In this document: piece after piece, positions 39,577 to 50,094 of the stretch
Numbering within the stretch: the first letter of the stretch is position 1
How the letters are laid out: each line of letters opens with the position of its first letter
Source: an uncultured Microbacterium sp.
GTDB taxonomy: Bacteria > Actinomycetota > Actinomycetes > Actinomycetales > Microbacteriaceae
DNA: 64,000 nt
Direction of reading: 5' to 3'
NCBI RefSeq assembly: GCF_945952435.1
Contig: NZ_CAMFHZ010000009.1
Location: 1 to 64,000 of the forward strand
The notes under the pieces: model-generated
What the model saw: only the letters and a program-made list of their open reading frames with translations
Databases searched by the model: none
Told to the model about the DNA's origin: nothing
Made by a program: the position numbers and the translations under genes

Positions 39577-40899
39577 TCAGGCGCGGGCGGCCTCGGTGAC
39601 CTTGCGCGCGGCGGCGAGAGCCTGATCGAGGTCCGCCTTGAGGTCCTCGACGTTCTCGAGACCGACCGACAGGCGGACGAGTCCCGGCGTGACGCCCGCC
39701 GTGAGCTGCTGCTCCGGCGTGAGCTGGGCGTGCGTCGTGGACGCGGGGTGGATGACGAGCGAGCGCACGTCGCCGATGTTGGCGAGGTGGCTGAACAGCG
39801 TGAGGCTGTTCACGAACTCGCGGCCGGCCTCGACGCCGCCCTTGAGCTCGAACGACAGCACCGCGCCGACGCCCTTCGGCGCGTAGCGGTTCGCCGCCGC
39901 GTACCACGGCGACGTCGGAAGGCCGGAGTAGTTGACGCTGGCGACGTCGTCGCGCCCGTCGAGCCATTCGGCGATGTCCTGCGCGTTCTGCACGTGACGC
40001 TCGATGCGCAGCGACAGCGTCTCGATGCCCTGGATGAGGTTCCAGGCGCTCTGCGGGGCGATCGCGGATCCGAGGTCGCGGAGCAGCTGCACGCGGGCCT
40101 TGATGATGTAGGCGAGGCCGTCGCCGACCGCGGTGGTGTAGCTCGCTCCGTGGTAGGACGGGTCCGGCTCGGTGAGGCCCGGGAACTTCTCGACGTTCTG
40201 CGACCAGGCGAAGGATCCGCCGTCGACGATCGCGCCGCCGATGGTCGTGCCGTGGCCGCCGAGGAACTTCGTGACCGAGTGGATGACGATGTCGGCGCCG
40301 TGCTCGAACGGGCGGATGAGGTACGGCGTCGCGATCGTGTTGTCGACGATGAGCGGCACGCCCGCCTCGTGTGCGGCCTCGGCGACGCCCGCGATGTCGA
40401 GGACGTTGATCTGCGGGTTGCCGATGGTCTCCGCGAAGAAGAGCTTGGTGTTCGGACGGACCGCGCGCCGCCACTCGTCCAGGTCGTCCTGGTTCTCGAC
40501 GAAGGTGACCTCGATGCCGAGCTTGGCGAGCGTGTATTTGAACAGGTTGTACGTGCCGCCGTAGATCGACGAGGACGAGACGATGTGGTCGCCCGCCTGA
40601 GCGATGTTGAGGATCGCGAACGTCGATGCGGCCTGGCCGCTGGACAGGACGAGGGCGCCGGTGCCTCCTTCGAGGGCGGCGAGGCGCTGCTCGAGCACGT
40701 CCTGCGTGGGGTTCTGGATCCGCGTGTAGATGTTGCCGAACTCGGCCAGCGCGAAGAGGTTCGCGGCATGGTCGGCGTTGTCGAACACGTAGGACGTGGT
40801 CTGGTAGATCGGCGTGGCCCGGGCCTTCGTGACGGGATCGGGCGCAGCGCCCGCATGGATCTGCTTGGTCTCGAAGCGCCAGTTCTCCGCAGCGGTCAT
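39577..40899 (-). CDS. metY: O-acetylhomoserine aminocarboxypropyltransferase (sulfhydrylase)
   Basis: FETKQIHAGAAPDPVTKARATPIYQTTSYVF, SVTKFLGGHGTTIGG; RBS AAGGAGA. Confidence 0.95.
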   Translation of the reverse strand: MTAAENWRFETKQIHAGAAPDPVTKARATPIYQTTSYVFDNADHAANLFALAEFGNIYTRIQNPTQDVLEQRLAALEGGTGALVLSSGQAASTFAILNIAQAGDHIVSSSSIYGGTYNLFKYTLAKLGIEVTFVENQDDLDEWRRAVRPNTKLFFAETIGNPQINVLDIAGVAEAAHEAGVPLIVDNTIATPYLIRPFEHGADIVIHSVTKFLGGHGTTIGGAIVDGGSFAWSQNVEKFPGLTEPDPSYHGASYTTAVGDGLAYIIKARVQLLRDLGSAIAPQSAWNLIQGIETLSLRIERHVQNAQDIAEWLDGRDDVASVNYSGLPTSPWYAAANRYAPKGVGAVLSFELKGGVEAGREFVNSLTLFSHLANIGDVRSLVIHPASTTHAQLTPEQQLTAGVTPGLVRLSVGLENVEDLKADLDQALAAARKVTEAARA

Positions 40900-41067
40900 G
40901 ATGTCTCCTTGAGGATCGCGCCACGGGAGCCGTGTCGCCGGGTGTGGGTGCCGCCCTCCCGCGGGACCGGTGGCATGCCTCGACAGTACGGACCGGCCGC
41001 CGGTGTCAACAAGGCGCGGGAAATGTGACGTAACAGCGGGCGCCGCCGGATCCCGTAGCGTGGTCGC

Positions 41068-41892
41068 ATGGCGATCACTTCGGACGACACGAGCGACGGC
41101 TTCCCCGCGGCGAACGGCAGGCGGGCCGTGGTGACGGGGGCCAGCACCGGGATCGGCGAAGCGTCGGTCCGGGCGCTGCGTGCGAGCGGATGGGACGTCG
41201 TCGGTGTCGCCCGGCGCGCCGACCGGCTCGACGCGCTCGCCGCGGAGACCGGTGCCACGGCCTTCGCCGCCGACCTCACCGATCCGGAGCAGATCGACGC
41301 GCTCGCCGCGCACCTCGCCGAGACGGGCCCCGTGCACGCCCTCGTGCATGTCGCGGGCGGCGCGCGAGGCACCGATCGGGTCGAGGACGGATCCGCCGAG
41401 CAGTGGCGCTGGATGTTCGAGGCGAACGTGCTCGCCGTCCAGCAGCTCACGGCCGCCCTCCTGCCCCAGCTCCGCGCGGCGGCGTCCGGCGGGGGCCACG
41501 CGGATCTGCTCTTCCTCACCTCGGTCGCGGCGCGAGCGGCCTATCCCGGCGGAAGCGGCTACAACGCGGCGAAGGCGGCGGAGTCGATGATCCCCCAGGC
41601 CCTGCGCCTCGAGCTGAACGGCGAGCCGATCCGGGTGACGGAGGTCGCACCGGGCATGGTGCACACGGAGGAGTTCACGCTGCGCCGGCTGGGCGGCGAC
41701 GCGGCGGCGGCGGAGGCGGTCTACTCCGGCGTCGAGGCGCCACTCACCGCGGACGACGTCGCCGACGTCGTGTCCTACGCGCTGAACGCGCCCGCCCACG
41801 TGAACCTGGATCTCGTCGTCATCCGGCCCGTGGCGCAGGCGGCCGCGCATCTGCTCGCACGCGGACCGCTCCGCCCGCGCGGGGAGGACTGA
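41068..41892 (+). CDS. SDR family oxidoreductase
   Basis: [27 protein letters not shown]. Confidence 0.93.
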   Translation: MAITSDDTSDGFPAANGRRAVVTGASTGIGEASVRALRASGWDVVGVARRADRLDALAAETGATAFAADLTDPEQIDALAAHLAETGPVHALVHVAGGARGTDRVEDGSAEQWRWMFEANVLAVQQLTAALLPQLRAAASGGGHADLLFLTSVAARAAYPGGSGYNAAKAAESMIPQALRLELNGEPIRVTEVAPGMVHTEEFTLRRLGGDAAAAEAVYSGVEAPLTADDVADVVSYALNAPAHVNLDLVVIRPVAQAAAHLLARGPLRPRGED

Positions 41893-41894
41893 GC

Positions 41895-42620
41895 GTGGGC
41901 GTGCATCTGGTCGGCGGCGGCACGGGGGCCTCGGCGTTCGCCCCCTTCGCCGCGGACGTCGTCGCGCGGGCCGCCATGCGGGGATCCGCCCCGGCCGAGG
42001 TGGCCGTCGTGACCGTGCGCGAGGCGGCGTCGGACGCGCACGCGACCGAGCTCGCCGCTCTGCTCGCCTCCGCCTCGTCCACCGAGGTGGCCGTGCGTGT
42101 CGTCGCGGTCGACGAGACCGACGTCGTGGATCCGCAGGTCTTCGCCTCCGCGGACGGGATCGTCGTCGGCGGAGGCCTGACCCCGGCGTATCACCGTGCT
42201 CTCGCCGGCGCGTTCGGCGTCCTGCGTGCGGCGGTCGCCGACGGCACTCCGTATCTGGGCTTCTCGGCGGGCGCGATGATCGCGGCCGACCGCGCGATCA
42301 TCGGCGGCTGGCGGATCGGCGGTGTCGCGGTGGTCCCCGAGGAGACCGCGGAGGACCTCGACGAGATCACCGTCGTGGAGGGGATCGGGCTCGTCGACGT
42401 CGCGATCGACGTGCACGTCGCGCAGTGGGGGACGCTCGGCCGTCTCGTCGCGGCCACGGAGGCCGGACTGATCGACGGAGGGATCGGGATCGACGAGAGC
42501 ACGGTGCTGGTCGCGGATGCGGACGGGCTGCGGATCGCGGGGGAGGGCAGCGTCTGGCGCGTCCAGCCCGGCCCGGACGGTGCGGGCGTGCTCGTCTTCA
42601 GCGACCGGGCGGGCGCCTGA
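41895..42620 (+). CDS. Peptidase S51/cyanophycinase-like (class I GAT fold) protein
   Basis: [23 protein letters not shown] nucleophile elbow; GTG start [11 protein letters not shown]. Confidence 0.75.
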   Translation: MGVHLVGGGTGASAFAPFAADVVARAAMRGSAPAEVAVVTVREAASDAHATELAALLASASSTEVAVRVVAVDETDVVDPQVFASADGIVVGGGLTPAYHRALAGAFGVLRAAVADGTPYLGFSAGAMIAADRAIIGGWRIGGVAVVPEETAEDLDEITVVEGIGLVDVAIDVHVAQWGTLGRLVAATEAGLIDGGIGIDESTVLVADADGLRIAGEGSVWRVQPGPDGAGVLVFSDRAGA

Positions 42621-43309
42621 TGGCGATGTCGCTGTCCGAGCTCGCCGCCAGCGGGCGGATCGACCAGGGCTGGGCCGAGGCGCTCGCCCCGGCGGGGCCG
42701 CTCCTCGCGGAGCTGGGCGATCGGCTGCGGGCCGAGAACGCAGCGGGCAGGGGCTACCTGCCTGCCGGGCAGGACGTGCTCCGCGCCTTCTCCCGGCCTC
42801 TGTCCGAGGTGAAGGTGCTCATCGTGGGACAGGATCCCTATCCCACGCCGGGACATCCCATCGGACTGTCCTTCGCCGTCGACCGTGCGGTGCGCCCGCT
42901 GCCGCGCAGCCTCGGCAACATCTACCGCGAGCTGGAGAGCGATCTCGGCATCGCGCCGGCCGCGCACGGGGACCTGTCGGCCTGGAGCGATCAGGGCGTG
43001 CTGCTGCTGAACCGGGTGCTCACGGTCCGCCCCGGAAGCCCGGCCTCGCATCGCGGATGGGGCTGGGAGAAGCTGACCGAGCTCGCGATCCGCGCGCTCG
43101 TCGCGCGCCGCTCCCCCCTCGTCGCCGTGCTCTGGGGCAGGGATGCGGAGGGGCTGCGTCCGATGCTCGGCGACACCCCGGTGATCGCCTCCGCCCACCC
43201 CTCGCCGCTCTCCGCGAGCCGGGGCTTCTTCGGCTCCCGGCCGTTCTCCCGGGCGAACGCGCTGCTGCAGGAGCAGGGCGCCGACCCGATCGACTGGAGG
43301 GTCGGGTGA
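42620..43309 (+). CDS. ung: Uracil-DNA glycosylase
   Basis: [42 protein letters not shown]. Confidence 0.96.
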   Translation: MAMSLSELAASGRIDQGWAEALAPAGPLLAELGDRLRAENAAGRGYLPAGQDVLRAFSRPLSEVKVLIVGQDPYPTPGHPIGLSFAVDRAVRPLPRSLGNIYRELESDLGIAPAAHGDLSAWSDQGVLLLNRVLTVRPGSPASHRGWGWEKLTELAIRALVARRSPLVAVLWGRDAEGLRPMLGDTPVIASAHPSPLSASRGFFGSRPFSRANALLQEQGADPIDWRVG

Positions 43310-43803
43310 TCCTGATCCGTGCCGCCCGCGAGGGGGACCTCCCCGCGATCCGCGACATCTACAACCACTACGTCCGCACGTCCACGGTCACCTTCGACGA
43401 GGAGGAGTCGGACCTCGCAGTCTGGGAGCGCAAGCACGCGGTCCTCGAGGAAGGGGGCCTGCCCTTCCTCGTCGCCGAGAGGGAGACGGGCGCGGTCCTC
43501 GGCTACGCCTACGCGGCGCACTGGCGGGAGAAGTCGGCCTACCGGTTCAGCGCGGAGAACTCGATCTACCTCGCCCCCGACGCCGCGGGCCAGGGCCTCG
43601 GCACGCGACTGCTCGACGCGCTGCTGGAGGCCTCGGCGAAGGCCGGCCTGCGCGAGATCATCGCGGTCATCGAGCCCACGGCGGCCGCGGCGTCGATCGC
43701 CGTGCACCGTCGTCGCGGCTTCGTCGACGCTGGGACGCTGCGCGGCGTCGGGATCAAGTTCGGACGCACTCTCGACGTGGTGTTCCTGCAGAAGTCGCTC
43801 TGA
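43306..43803 (+). CDS. GNAT family N-acetyltransferase (Bar/PAT/MddA-like)
   Basis: [52 protein letters not shown] overlap with ung. Confidence 0.9.
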   Translation: MILIRAAREGDLPAIRDIYNHYVRTSTVTFDEEESDLAVWERKHAVLEEGGLPFLVAERETGAVLGYAYAAHWREKSAYRFSAENSIYLAPDAAGQGLGTRLLDALLEASAKAGLREIIAVIEPTAAAASIAVHRRRGFVDAGTLRGVGIKFGRTLDVVFLQKSL

Positions 43804-43827
43804 CCCTCGGTGCGGCGAGGGTCAGAG
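43798..43827. terminator. Bidirectional hairpin built from both convergent gene ends
   Basis: CTCTGACCCTCG-GTGCGG-CGAGGGTCAGAG; TGA 43801-43803 (+) pairs with TCA 43822-43824 (- stop). Confidence 0.9.
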
Positions 43828-44613
43828 TCCGGGAAGTGTCGGGATCGCGGCGAGCAGCCGCCGGGTGTAGTCGGCCTCGGGATGGTGCAGCACGCGCCGG
43901 GTCGGGCCGTGCTCGACGATCCGTCCGTCCTTCATCACGGCGACGTCGTCGCAGAGGTTCTGCACGACGCCGATGTCGTGCGACACGAGCACGAGCGTCA
44001 TCCCGTCCGCGCGCAGCTCGCGGAGCAGGTCGAGGATCTGCGCGCGGACCGTGACGTCGAGCGCGGAGAGTGGCTCGTCGCCGAGCAGGATCCGCGGGCG
44101 ATGCGCGATCGCCCGCGCGAGCGCGATGCGTTGGCGCTGTCCGCCGGAGAACTCGTGCGGGTAGCGGTCCGCGGCGTCGGCGTCGAGACCCACCCGGCGC
44201 AGCACCTCGTCGACGCGGAGGGCGTGATCGCCGTCGATCCGCAGGGCGCGCAGCGGCTCGGAGACGATCCGGCGCACGGTCTGCCGTGGGTCCAGGGACG
44301 CGTAGGGATCCTGGAAGACGAGTCCGGTCTCGCGGCGGAGCCAGTGCAGGGCGCGAGCGGAGGCGGAGGGGTCCACAAGGCGGCCGCCGATCTGCACGGT
44401 TCCCGCGGTCGGCCGGTCGAGCCCGAGCAGGAGCCTGATCAGCGTGGACTTGCCGGATCCCGACTCGCCGATCACGCCGAGCGCGGACCCTTCAGGAACG
44501 TCGAGGTCGATGCCGTCCAGCGCGGCGGTGCGGGCGCGCCGGGCGAACGGTTCGGCGCGTCCGCCGGGATACTCCCGGCGCAGACCCCGCGCCCGGATGA
44601 GGCTCTCCGTCAT
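43822..44613 (-). CDS. Peptide ABC transporter ATP-binding protein (OppF/DppF-like)
   Basis: GESGSGKSTLIRLLLGL, FSGGQRQRIALARAIA. Confidence 0.93.
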   Translation of the reverse strand: MTESLIRARGLRREYPGGRAEPFARRARTAALDGIDLDVPEGSALGVIGESGSGKSTLIRLLLGLDRPTAGTVQIGGRLVDPSASARALHWLRRETGLVFQDPYASLDPRQTVRRIVSEPLRALRIDGDHALRVDEVLRRVGLDADAADRYPHEFSGGQRQRIALARAIAHRPRILLGDEPLSALDVTVRAQILDLLRELRADGMTLVLVSHDIGVVQNLCDDVAVMKDGRIVEHGPTRRVLHHPEADYTRRLLAAIPTLPGL

Positions 44614-45398
44614 GCGTCCTCCTCTCCGCGCCAGAGCGTCGCCGTCGCGTCGCGGAGCAGTCCTCGGGCGACCGGCGACTGCGGCGCGGACAGGAGGGAC
44701 GCGAGGGGACCCTGCTCCACGACGTGTCCCTCCGCGAGCACCACGCCGTAGGTCGCGACCTGCGCGAGGACGGCCAGGTCGTGGGTGATGAAGAGCAGGG
44801 ACATCCCGGCGGACTCGACGAGCGAGAGCAGCAGTCGCAGCACGCCCGCCTGGACGGTCACGTCGAGCGCCGTGGTGGGCTCGTCGGCGATCAGCAGACG
44901 GGGGCGCGCGGCCAGCGCCACGGCGATCGCCGCGCGCTGCCGCTGCCCGCCGCTGAGCTGGTGGGGGTAGCGGTCGACGATCCGGGCGGGGTCGGGCAGG
45001 GCGACCCGGGCGGCCTCCTCGACCGCCCGGGCGCGGGCCGTGCGCCGATCGATCCGCTCGTGGATGCGGATCGCCTCCGCGATCTGTCGTCCGATCGTGC
45101 GGATCGGGTTGAGCGCGGTGCGCGGCTCCTGGAAGACCATCCCGATCTCGTCGCCGCGCAGGCGGGCCATCCGACGGTCCGGCAGCCCGAGGATCTCCTC
45201 GCCGTTCCAGAGGACGCTTCCCGTCGCGGTAACCCCGTCCGGGAGCAGTCCCATGATCGCGAGTGCGGTGAGGGACTTGCCGGATCCGGACTCGCCGATG
45301 AGTCCGACGCGTGCGCCGTCGGGAACCGCGAAGGAGACGCCGTGCACGAGGACCCTGCCGTCGATCTCGATCCGGAGATCCGTCACCTGGAGACTCAT
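44610..45398 (-). CDS. Peptide ABC transporter ATP-binding protein (OppD/DppD-like)
   Basis: GLIGESGSGKSLTALAIMGLLP, LSGGQRQRAAIAVAL; overlaps neighbours. Confidence 0.93.
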   Translation of the reverse strand: MSLQVTDLRIEIDGRVLVHGVSFAVPDGARVGLIGESGSGKSLTALAIMGLLPDGVTATGSVLWNGEEILGLPDRRMARLRGDEIGMVFQEPRTALNPIRTIGRQIAEAIRIHERIDRRTARARAVEEAARVALPDPARIVDRYPHQLSGGQRQRAAIAVALAARPRLLIADEPTTALDVTVQAGVLRLLLSLVESAGMSLLFITHDLAVLAQVATYGVVLAEGHVVEQGPLASLLSAPQSPVARGLLRDATATLWRGEEDA

Positions 45399-46288
45399 GC
45401 GGTCACCTCCGGCAGCCGGGCGGGGCCTGCGCGCCGGGCGCGGCGGGAGGCTCCGCGCAGGGTCGGGTCGGTCGCGTCCCTGAGCGCGTCGCCGAGCAGG
45501 TTGAACGCGAGCACGGTCACCGTGATCGCGAGCCCGGGCCAGACCACCGAGAGCGGATGCACCTGGATGTAGCGCTGCAGGTCCGCGAGGAGGATGCCCC
45601 AGGACGGATCGACGACGCTCGCGCCGAATCCCAGGTACGAGAGCCCCGCCTCGGCGAGCACGGCGGTTGCCATCGCCCAGGAGAGCTGCACGATGAAGAC
45701 GGGAGCGACGTTGGGCAGGAGGTGCTGCACGAGGTTCTGCGCCGGGGTGAGACCGGAGGCACGGCCGGCGACGACGAAGTCGCTCTGCTGCACGCGGCGC
45801 AGCTCCGGGCGCGTCACGCGGGCGACGTTCACGCCGAAGCCGATCCCCACCGCCCACACCACGACCCAGAGCGATCCGCCCCGGACGGTGGAGATGAGCA
45901 TCGCGATCACGAGGACGGGGAAGGCGATGAGGATGTCGACGAGCACCGCGACGGTCTCGCGCACGACCCGCGCCGTGAGGGCGCCGAGCGCTCCGAGCAC
46001 GACGCCGACGGCGGTGGCGACGAGACCCGATCCGACCGCGACGAGGACCGTGGTGCGCGCCCCGGCCATGAGCAGGCTGAGGATGTCGCGTCCGGTCAGG
46101 TCCGTTCCGAGCAGATGCGGCCAGCCGGGAGGCGCCCACCGCGCGGCGACGTCGGTGGCTCTCGGATCGAACGGCGTCCAGAACAGGGAGACGAGCGCCG
46201 TCGCCAGGATCACCGCGATCACGACGAGGCCGAACACGCCGGGCGCGTTCGTGAGGAGCCGGTGCAGGGCGGAGCGTCGTCGCGTCAT
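45395..46288 (-). CDS. Peptide ABC transporter permease (DppC-like)
   Basis: HLLGTDLTGRDILSLLMAGARTTVLVA; DPP-type permease. Confidence 0.92.
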   Translation of the reverse strand: MTRRRSALHRLLTNAPGVFGLVVIAVILATALVSLFWTPFDPRATDVAARWAPPGWPHLLGTDLTGRDILSLLMAGARTTVLVAVGSGLVATAVGVVLGALGALTARVVRETVAVLVDILIAFPVLVIAMLISTVRGGSLWVVVWAVGIGFGVNVARVTRPELRRVQQSDFVVAGRASGLTPAQNLVQHLLPNVAPVFIVQLSWAMATAVLAEAGLSYLGFGASVVDPSWGILLADLQRYIQVHPLSVVWPGLAITVTVLAFNLLGDALRDATDPTLRGASRRARRAGPARLPEVTA

Positions 46289-47238
46289 TCCTCGGCCTCC
46301 CGTTGTCGGGGATCGATCGCACGGTGGACGAGGTCGACGACGAACCCGATCAGAAGCACCATGCCGGTGAGGACGAGCAGCTCGCCCTGCACCTTGACGA
46401 GATCCCGCGTGCCCACGTCCGCCACGAGCATGCGGCCGATCCCGGGCAGCGTGAAGAGCTGCTCGACGACGACCGATCCGACGATGATCCCGGCGATCTG
46501 GATCCCGAGCACCGACACGATCGACAGCCCGACCGCCGGGAGACCGTGCTGCAGCAGCGCGCGATTGCGGGTGAGCCCCGTGGCGGCGGCCGTCCGGACG
46601 AAGTCCTGGCCTGCCGCCTGCAGGGTGGCGCTGCGCACGAAGCGCAGCAGCAGCGCACCCTCCACGACGCCGATCGTGACGGCGGGCAGGACGAGCGCCT
46701 GCAGCGCCTGGGCGGGATCCGCCCAGCCGTCCTGCGGGAAGCCCTGCGCGGGGAGCACCCGCAGCCAGACCGCGAAGACGACGACGAGCATCATCCCCGC
46801 CCACACCACCGGCACCGCCGCGATCCCCTGGGCGATGACGTTGAGCACCGTCCCCCCTGCACGCCCGCGCAGCATCGCGGAGGCGACGCCCAGCGGCACG
46901 GCGATGAGCAGCGCGATCGTCAGGGCGAGGATCGCGAGCGGCACGGTCACCTGCGCCTTCTGCGCCAGCTCGGCCGCCACGGATGCGCCGTTGAGCTGCG
47001 AGGTGCCGAGGTCTCCGCGCAGCACTCCGCCGATCCAGTCGAGATACTGCAGCGCGAGCGGCTGGTCGAGCCCGAGCGCCGTGCGGATCGCGTCGACCTG
47101 CGCCGGGGTCGCCTTGTCGCCCGCGAGCAACTGCGCGACGTCGCCGGGGAAGACGCGCAGGGCGAGGAAGATGAGCGCGCTCGCGACGAGGAGCCCTGCG
47201 ATCAGCAGGGCTCCTCGGATGAGCGCATAGCGGAGCAC
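46285..47238 (-). CDS. Peptide ABC transporter permease (DppB-like)
   Basis: MLRYALIRGALLIAGLLVASALIFLALRVFPGD. Confidence 0.92.
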   Translation of the reverse strand: MLRYALIRGALLIAGLLVASALIFLALRVFPGDVAQLLAGDKATPAQVDAIRTALGLDQPLALQYLDWIGGVLRGDLGTSQLNGASVAAELAQKAQVTVPLAILALTIALLIAVPLGVASAMLRGRAGGTVLNVIAQGIAAVPVVWAGMMLVVVFAVWLRVLPAQGFPQDGWADPAQALQALVLPAVTIGVVEGALLLRFVRSATLQAAGQDFVRTAAATGLTRNRALLQHGLPAVGLSIVSVLGIQIAGIIVGSVVVEQLFTLPGIGRMLVADVGTRDLVKVQGELLVLTGMVLLIGFVVDLVHRAIDPRQREAEE

Positions 47239-47262
47239 GTCCTGGATCGGTTCCTCGGGCGG

Positions 47263-48780
47263 CTACTTCGAGACGGTGACGCCGCGGAGGTCGAGGCGGG
47301 AGTTGATCGAGTCCTTCGGGAACCCGTTCACGCCAGGGCTCACCGCGGTCAGGGTCTGGTCCTCGTAGAGCCAGTCGGCGGCGGCGTCCTTCGCGACGAT
47401 CTCGGCGGCCTGGGAGAGCAGCGCCTCCGACTTCTTGGCGTCCAGCTCGGTCTGCGAGGCGGCGTAGAGCTTCTGCACCTCGGGGTTGTCGTAGCCGAAG
47501 TAGTACTGCGGGTTGGCGAAGTTGCCGAAGTCGCGAGGCTCGACGTGCAGCACGAAGCTGAGGTCGTAGTCGTGCTTGGTGAACACCCGGTCGAGCCAGG
47601 TCGGGAACTCGACCGAGTCGACCTTCAGCGTCACGCCGACCTTCTTCAGGTCGCTGGTGAGCAGCTGCGGGACGGTGCTGCCGTAGAAGGAGGGGATCGT
47701 CAGGGTCAGGGAGAGGTTCTCCTGGCCGGCCTCCTTGAGCAGCTGCTTGGCCTTGTCCGGATCGTGCGGGGCGGTGCTCGAGAGGTCCTGGTATCCGGGG
47801 TCGAGCTGGGGGATCGGACCGTACAGCGTGGTGCCGGCGCCTCGCGCCTTGATGATCGCCTCGTGGTCGATCGCGAGCCGGATCGCCTCGCGCACCCGCT
47901 GGTCGTTCAGCGGCGCCTTGGCGTTGTTGAACGCCAGCGTGCCCTTGTCGGTGGTCTTGCCGGTCGTGATCGTGAACTTCCCGTCCAGCTGCGGCGCGAG
48001 GTTCGGATCGACGGCGGTGAGGACGTCGAGGCTTCCGCTCTGCGCGGCGTTCACACCCGCCGTGAAGTCGGGGATGTAGTCGAAGACGATGGACTTCACG
48101 CCCGCCTTCTCTCCCCAGTACTTCTCGTTGCGGTCGACGGTGAGGGAGCTGCCCTTCTTCCACTGCGCGAGCGTGAAGGGGCCCGTGCCGTCCTCGGCGG
48201 ACTGCAGATCCTTCGTGCTGCCCTTCGGGAAGATCAGGCCCGCGGTGCCGGTGAGGCTGAACAGGAAGTTCTGGCTGGGCTTGACGAGCGTCACGACGAC
48301 CGTCTTCTCGTCGGTCGCGGAGATGGACGCGACGTCGGCGAGATCGGCGTGCCCCTGGACGGTGGCGTCGTCCTTCGCGGTCTGCAGCGAGGAGACGACG
48401 TCCGCGGAGGTGAGAGCCGCGCCGTCGTGGAACGTGATCCCGTCGTTCAGGACGAACGTGTACGTGAGCCCGTCCGCCGAGACGTCGTGGCTCTTGGCCA
48501 GCCGGTCGACGATCTTGTCGTCCTGGGTGCGGCTGACGAGGCCCTCGTAGATGTTGTCGATGAGGACCTGTTCGAGCGCGGCGCCGCTGGTGTGGCGGAT
48601 GTCGAGGCTCGTCGGCTCGAGCACGAGGCCGACGGTGAGGGTCGCGTTCGGATCCGCCGCGCCCGTCGACGAGGCGGACGGGGAGGGCGTGCCGGAGCAG
48701 CCGGCGAGCACCAGGGAGGCGGCGAGGCCGGCGGCGATGCCGAGGCCGAGGCGGCGGCGGGGGACGCGCGAGCGGTGCAT
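47263..48780 (-). CDS. Peptide ABC transporter substrate-binding lipoprotein
   Basis: Lipobox LVLAGCSG, SBP_bac_5 features (FTLAQWKKGSSLTVDRNEKYWG). Confidence 0.92.
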   Translation of the reverse strand: MHRSRVPRRRLGLGIAAGLAASLVLAGCSGTPSPSASSTGAADPNATLTVGLVLEPTSLDIRHTSGAALEQVLIDNIYEGLVSRTQDDKIVDRLAKSHDVSADGLTYTFVLNDGITFHDGAALTSADVVSSLQTAKDDATVQGHADLADVASISATDEKTVVVTLVKPSQNFLFSLTGTAGLIFPKGSTKDLQSAEDGTGPFTLAQWKKGSSLTVDRNEKYWGEKAGVKSIVFDYIPDFTAGVNAAQSGSLDVLTAVDPNLAPQLDGKFTITTGKTTDKGTLAFNNAKAPLNDQRVREAIRLAIDHEAIIKARGAGTTLYGPIPQLDPGYQDLSSTAPHDPDKAKQLLKEAGQENLSLTLTIPSFYGSTVPQLLTSDLKKVGVTLKVDSVEFPTWLDRVFTKHDYDLSFVLHVEPRDFGNFANPQYYFGYDNPEVQKLYAASQTELDAKKSEALLSQAAEIVAKDAAADWLYEDQTLTAVSPGVNGFPKDSINSRLDLRGVTVSK

Positions 48781-48878
48781 GAGGGGATCCTCTCGGAGCG
48801 ATGCGGGGACGGGGGTGCGGTGCGGAACGAGCCTAGGGGCGGGGATCGGGTCGAGGGTCGCGACGCCGGAACGCGGCG

Positions 48879-49844
48879 TCACAAACCCGGGGACGCGGTG
48901 TCGGCCGCGTCCCGGATGATCGCGGCGAGGGCGACGGGGGAGGTCTCCTGCAGGTTGTGGCGGCCGTCGATGCGCAGCACCGTCGCCCGGGGGAGTCTCG
49001 TGGAGAACTCCTCCTCTGCGTCATCGGAGACGAAGCCCTCCGTCGCGCGGACCAGTGTGAGGGGGACGGAGATCGCCGCGAGGTCGGCCCACCCCTCCTG
49101 GCCGAGGATCCGGCGGGTCGATGCCGAGGCCGCGGCGGAGGCGTCGTCCGTCGCCGCGGCGGTGGCGGCGTCGCCGACGAGGGCGGCGGCGAGGTGCGCG
49201 AAGTGGTGCTTCCACTCGACGCGCCCGTCCTCGCGCACCCGGGTGTTCAGGAACACGCCGCGGGCGGTGTCGTCCCTGCTCCCTCCGAACCCGAACGCCA
49301 TCGCGCGATCGACGAACACGTCGCGGTCCTCGGCGTCCACGACGCGGTAGAACTCGCGCAGCGCCGCGGGGCCCGTGCTCTGATCGATGCCGGGGGTGAT
49401 GTCGACGACGATCACCGCGCGGACGAGCTCGGGAGCGCGCGCGGCGACCGCCGCTGCGGTGAGCCCGCCGAGCGACTGGCCCACGAGCACCTGGGGCCGG
49501 TCGGTCCAGGTCGGCAGCGCGGCGACGACGTCGCCCGCGAGGGTGCGGCCCGTGTAGTCGGCGTCGTCGCGCCAGGACGAGTCGCCGTGACCGGCGAGGT
49601 CGATCGCGAGTGCCGGGCGTCCGAGTGCGAGGATCGTCATGTCCCAGGTGTGCGCATTGAGCCCCGCGCCGTGCAGGAAGGTCACCTCGGGCGTCTCCCG
49701 GCCGTAGCGCAGGGCGCGAAGGACCCGCCCGTCGGGCAGCGTGAGCGAGAGGCGTTCGACCGGAGGGACGTCGACGCCGAGGGCGTCCGCCTGGGAGGCC
49801 AGGTACGAGAACTCGGTGCGCTCATCGGGTGCGGAGTGGGTCAC
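48879..49844 (-). CDS. Alpha/beta hydrolase
   Basis: FLHGAGLNAHTWDM, LVGQSLGGLTAAAVA, IDGRHNLQETSP. Confidence 0.9.
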   Translation of the reverse strand: MTHSAPDERTEFSYLASQADALGVDVPPVERLSLTLPDGRVLRALRYGRETPEVTFLHGAGLNAHTWDMTILALGRPALAIDLAGHGDSSWRDDADYTGRTLAGDVVAALPTWTDRPQVLVGQSLGGLTAAAVAARAPELVRAVIVVDITPGIDQSTGPAALREFYRVVDAEDRDVFVDRAMAFGFGGSRDDTARGVFLNTRVREDGRVEWKHHFAHLAAALVGDAATAAATDDASAAASASTRRILGQEGWADLAAISVPLTLVRATEGFVSDDAEEEFSTRLPRATVLRIDGRHNLQETSPVALAAIIRDAADTASPGL

Positions 49845-50094
49845 GCCCTCATTGTGCTCCGCTCGGACCGGTCGCGCGAATCCGCAGAGCGAGAAGACAA
49901 GTGATGGCCGGACAATGGTCCTCAGAATGCACAAACAGACCGCATTGCGGGTGATGATGTGATCCGCCACGAGTGACGAGCACGGTTGCGAGGCGACCAC
50001 TCCGCGAGGAGGGGAGGCCGTCCTCGTGGTCCGGAGCCCGTGCCGCGCTCGCCTAGGCTGGACGTACGAGCGACCGCACGGAGGGAGGGATCCG

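Noticed and set aside
42620-43803. ung-GNAT-peptidase S51 overlap cluster as a novel DNA-repair or defence operon
   Set aside because: Short overlaps between co-directional genes are common here; no domain suggests a joint function.
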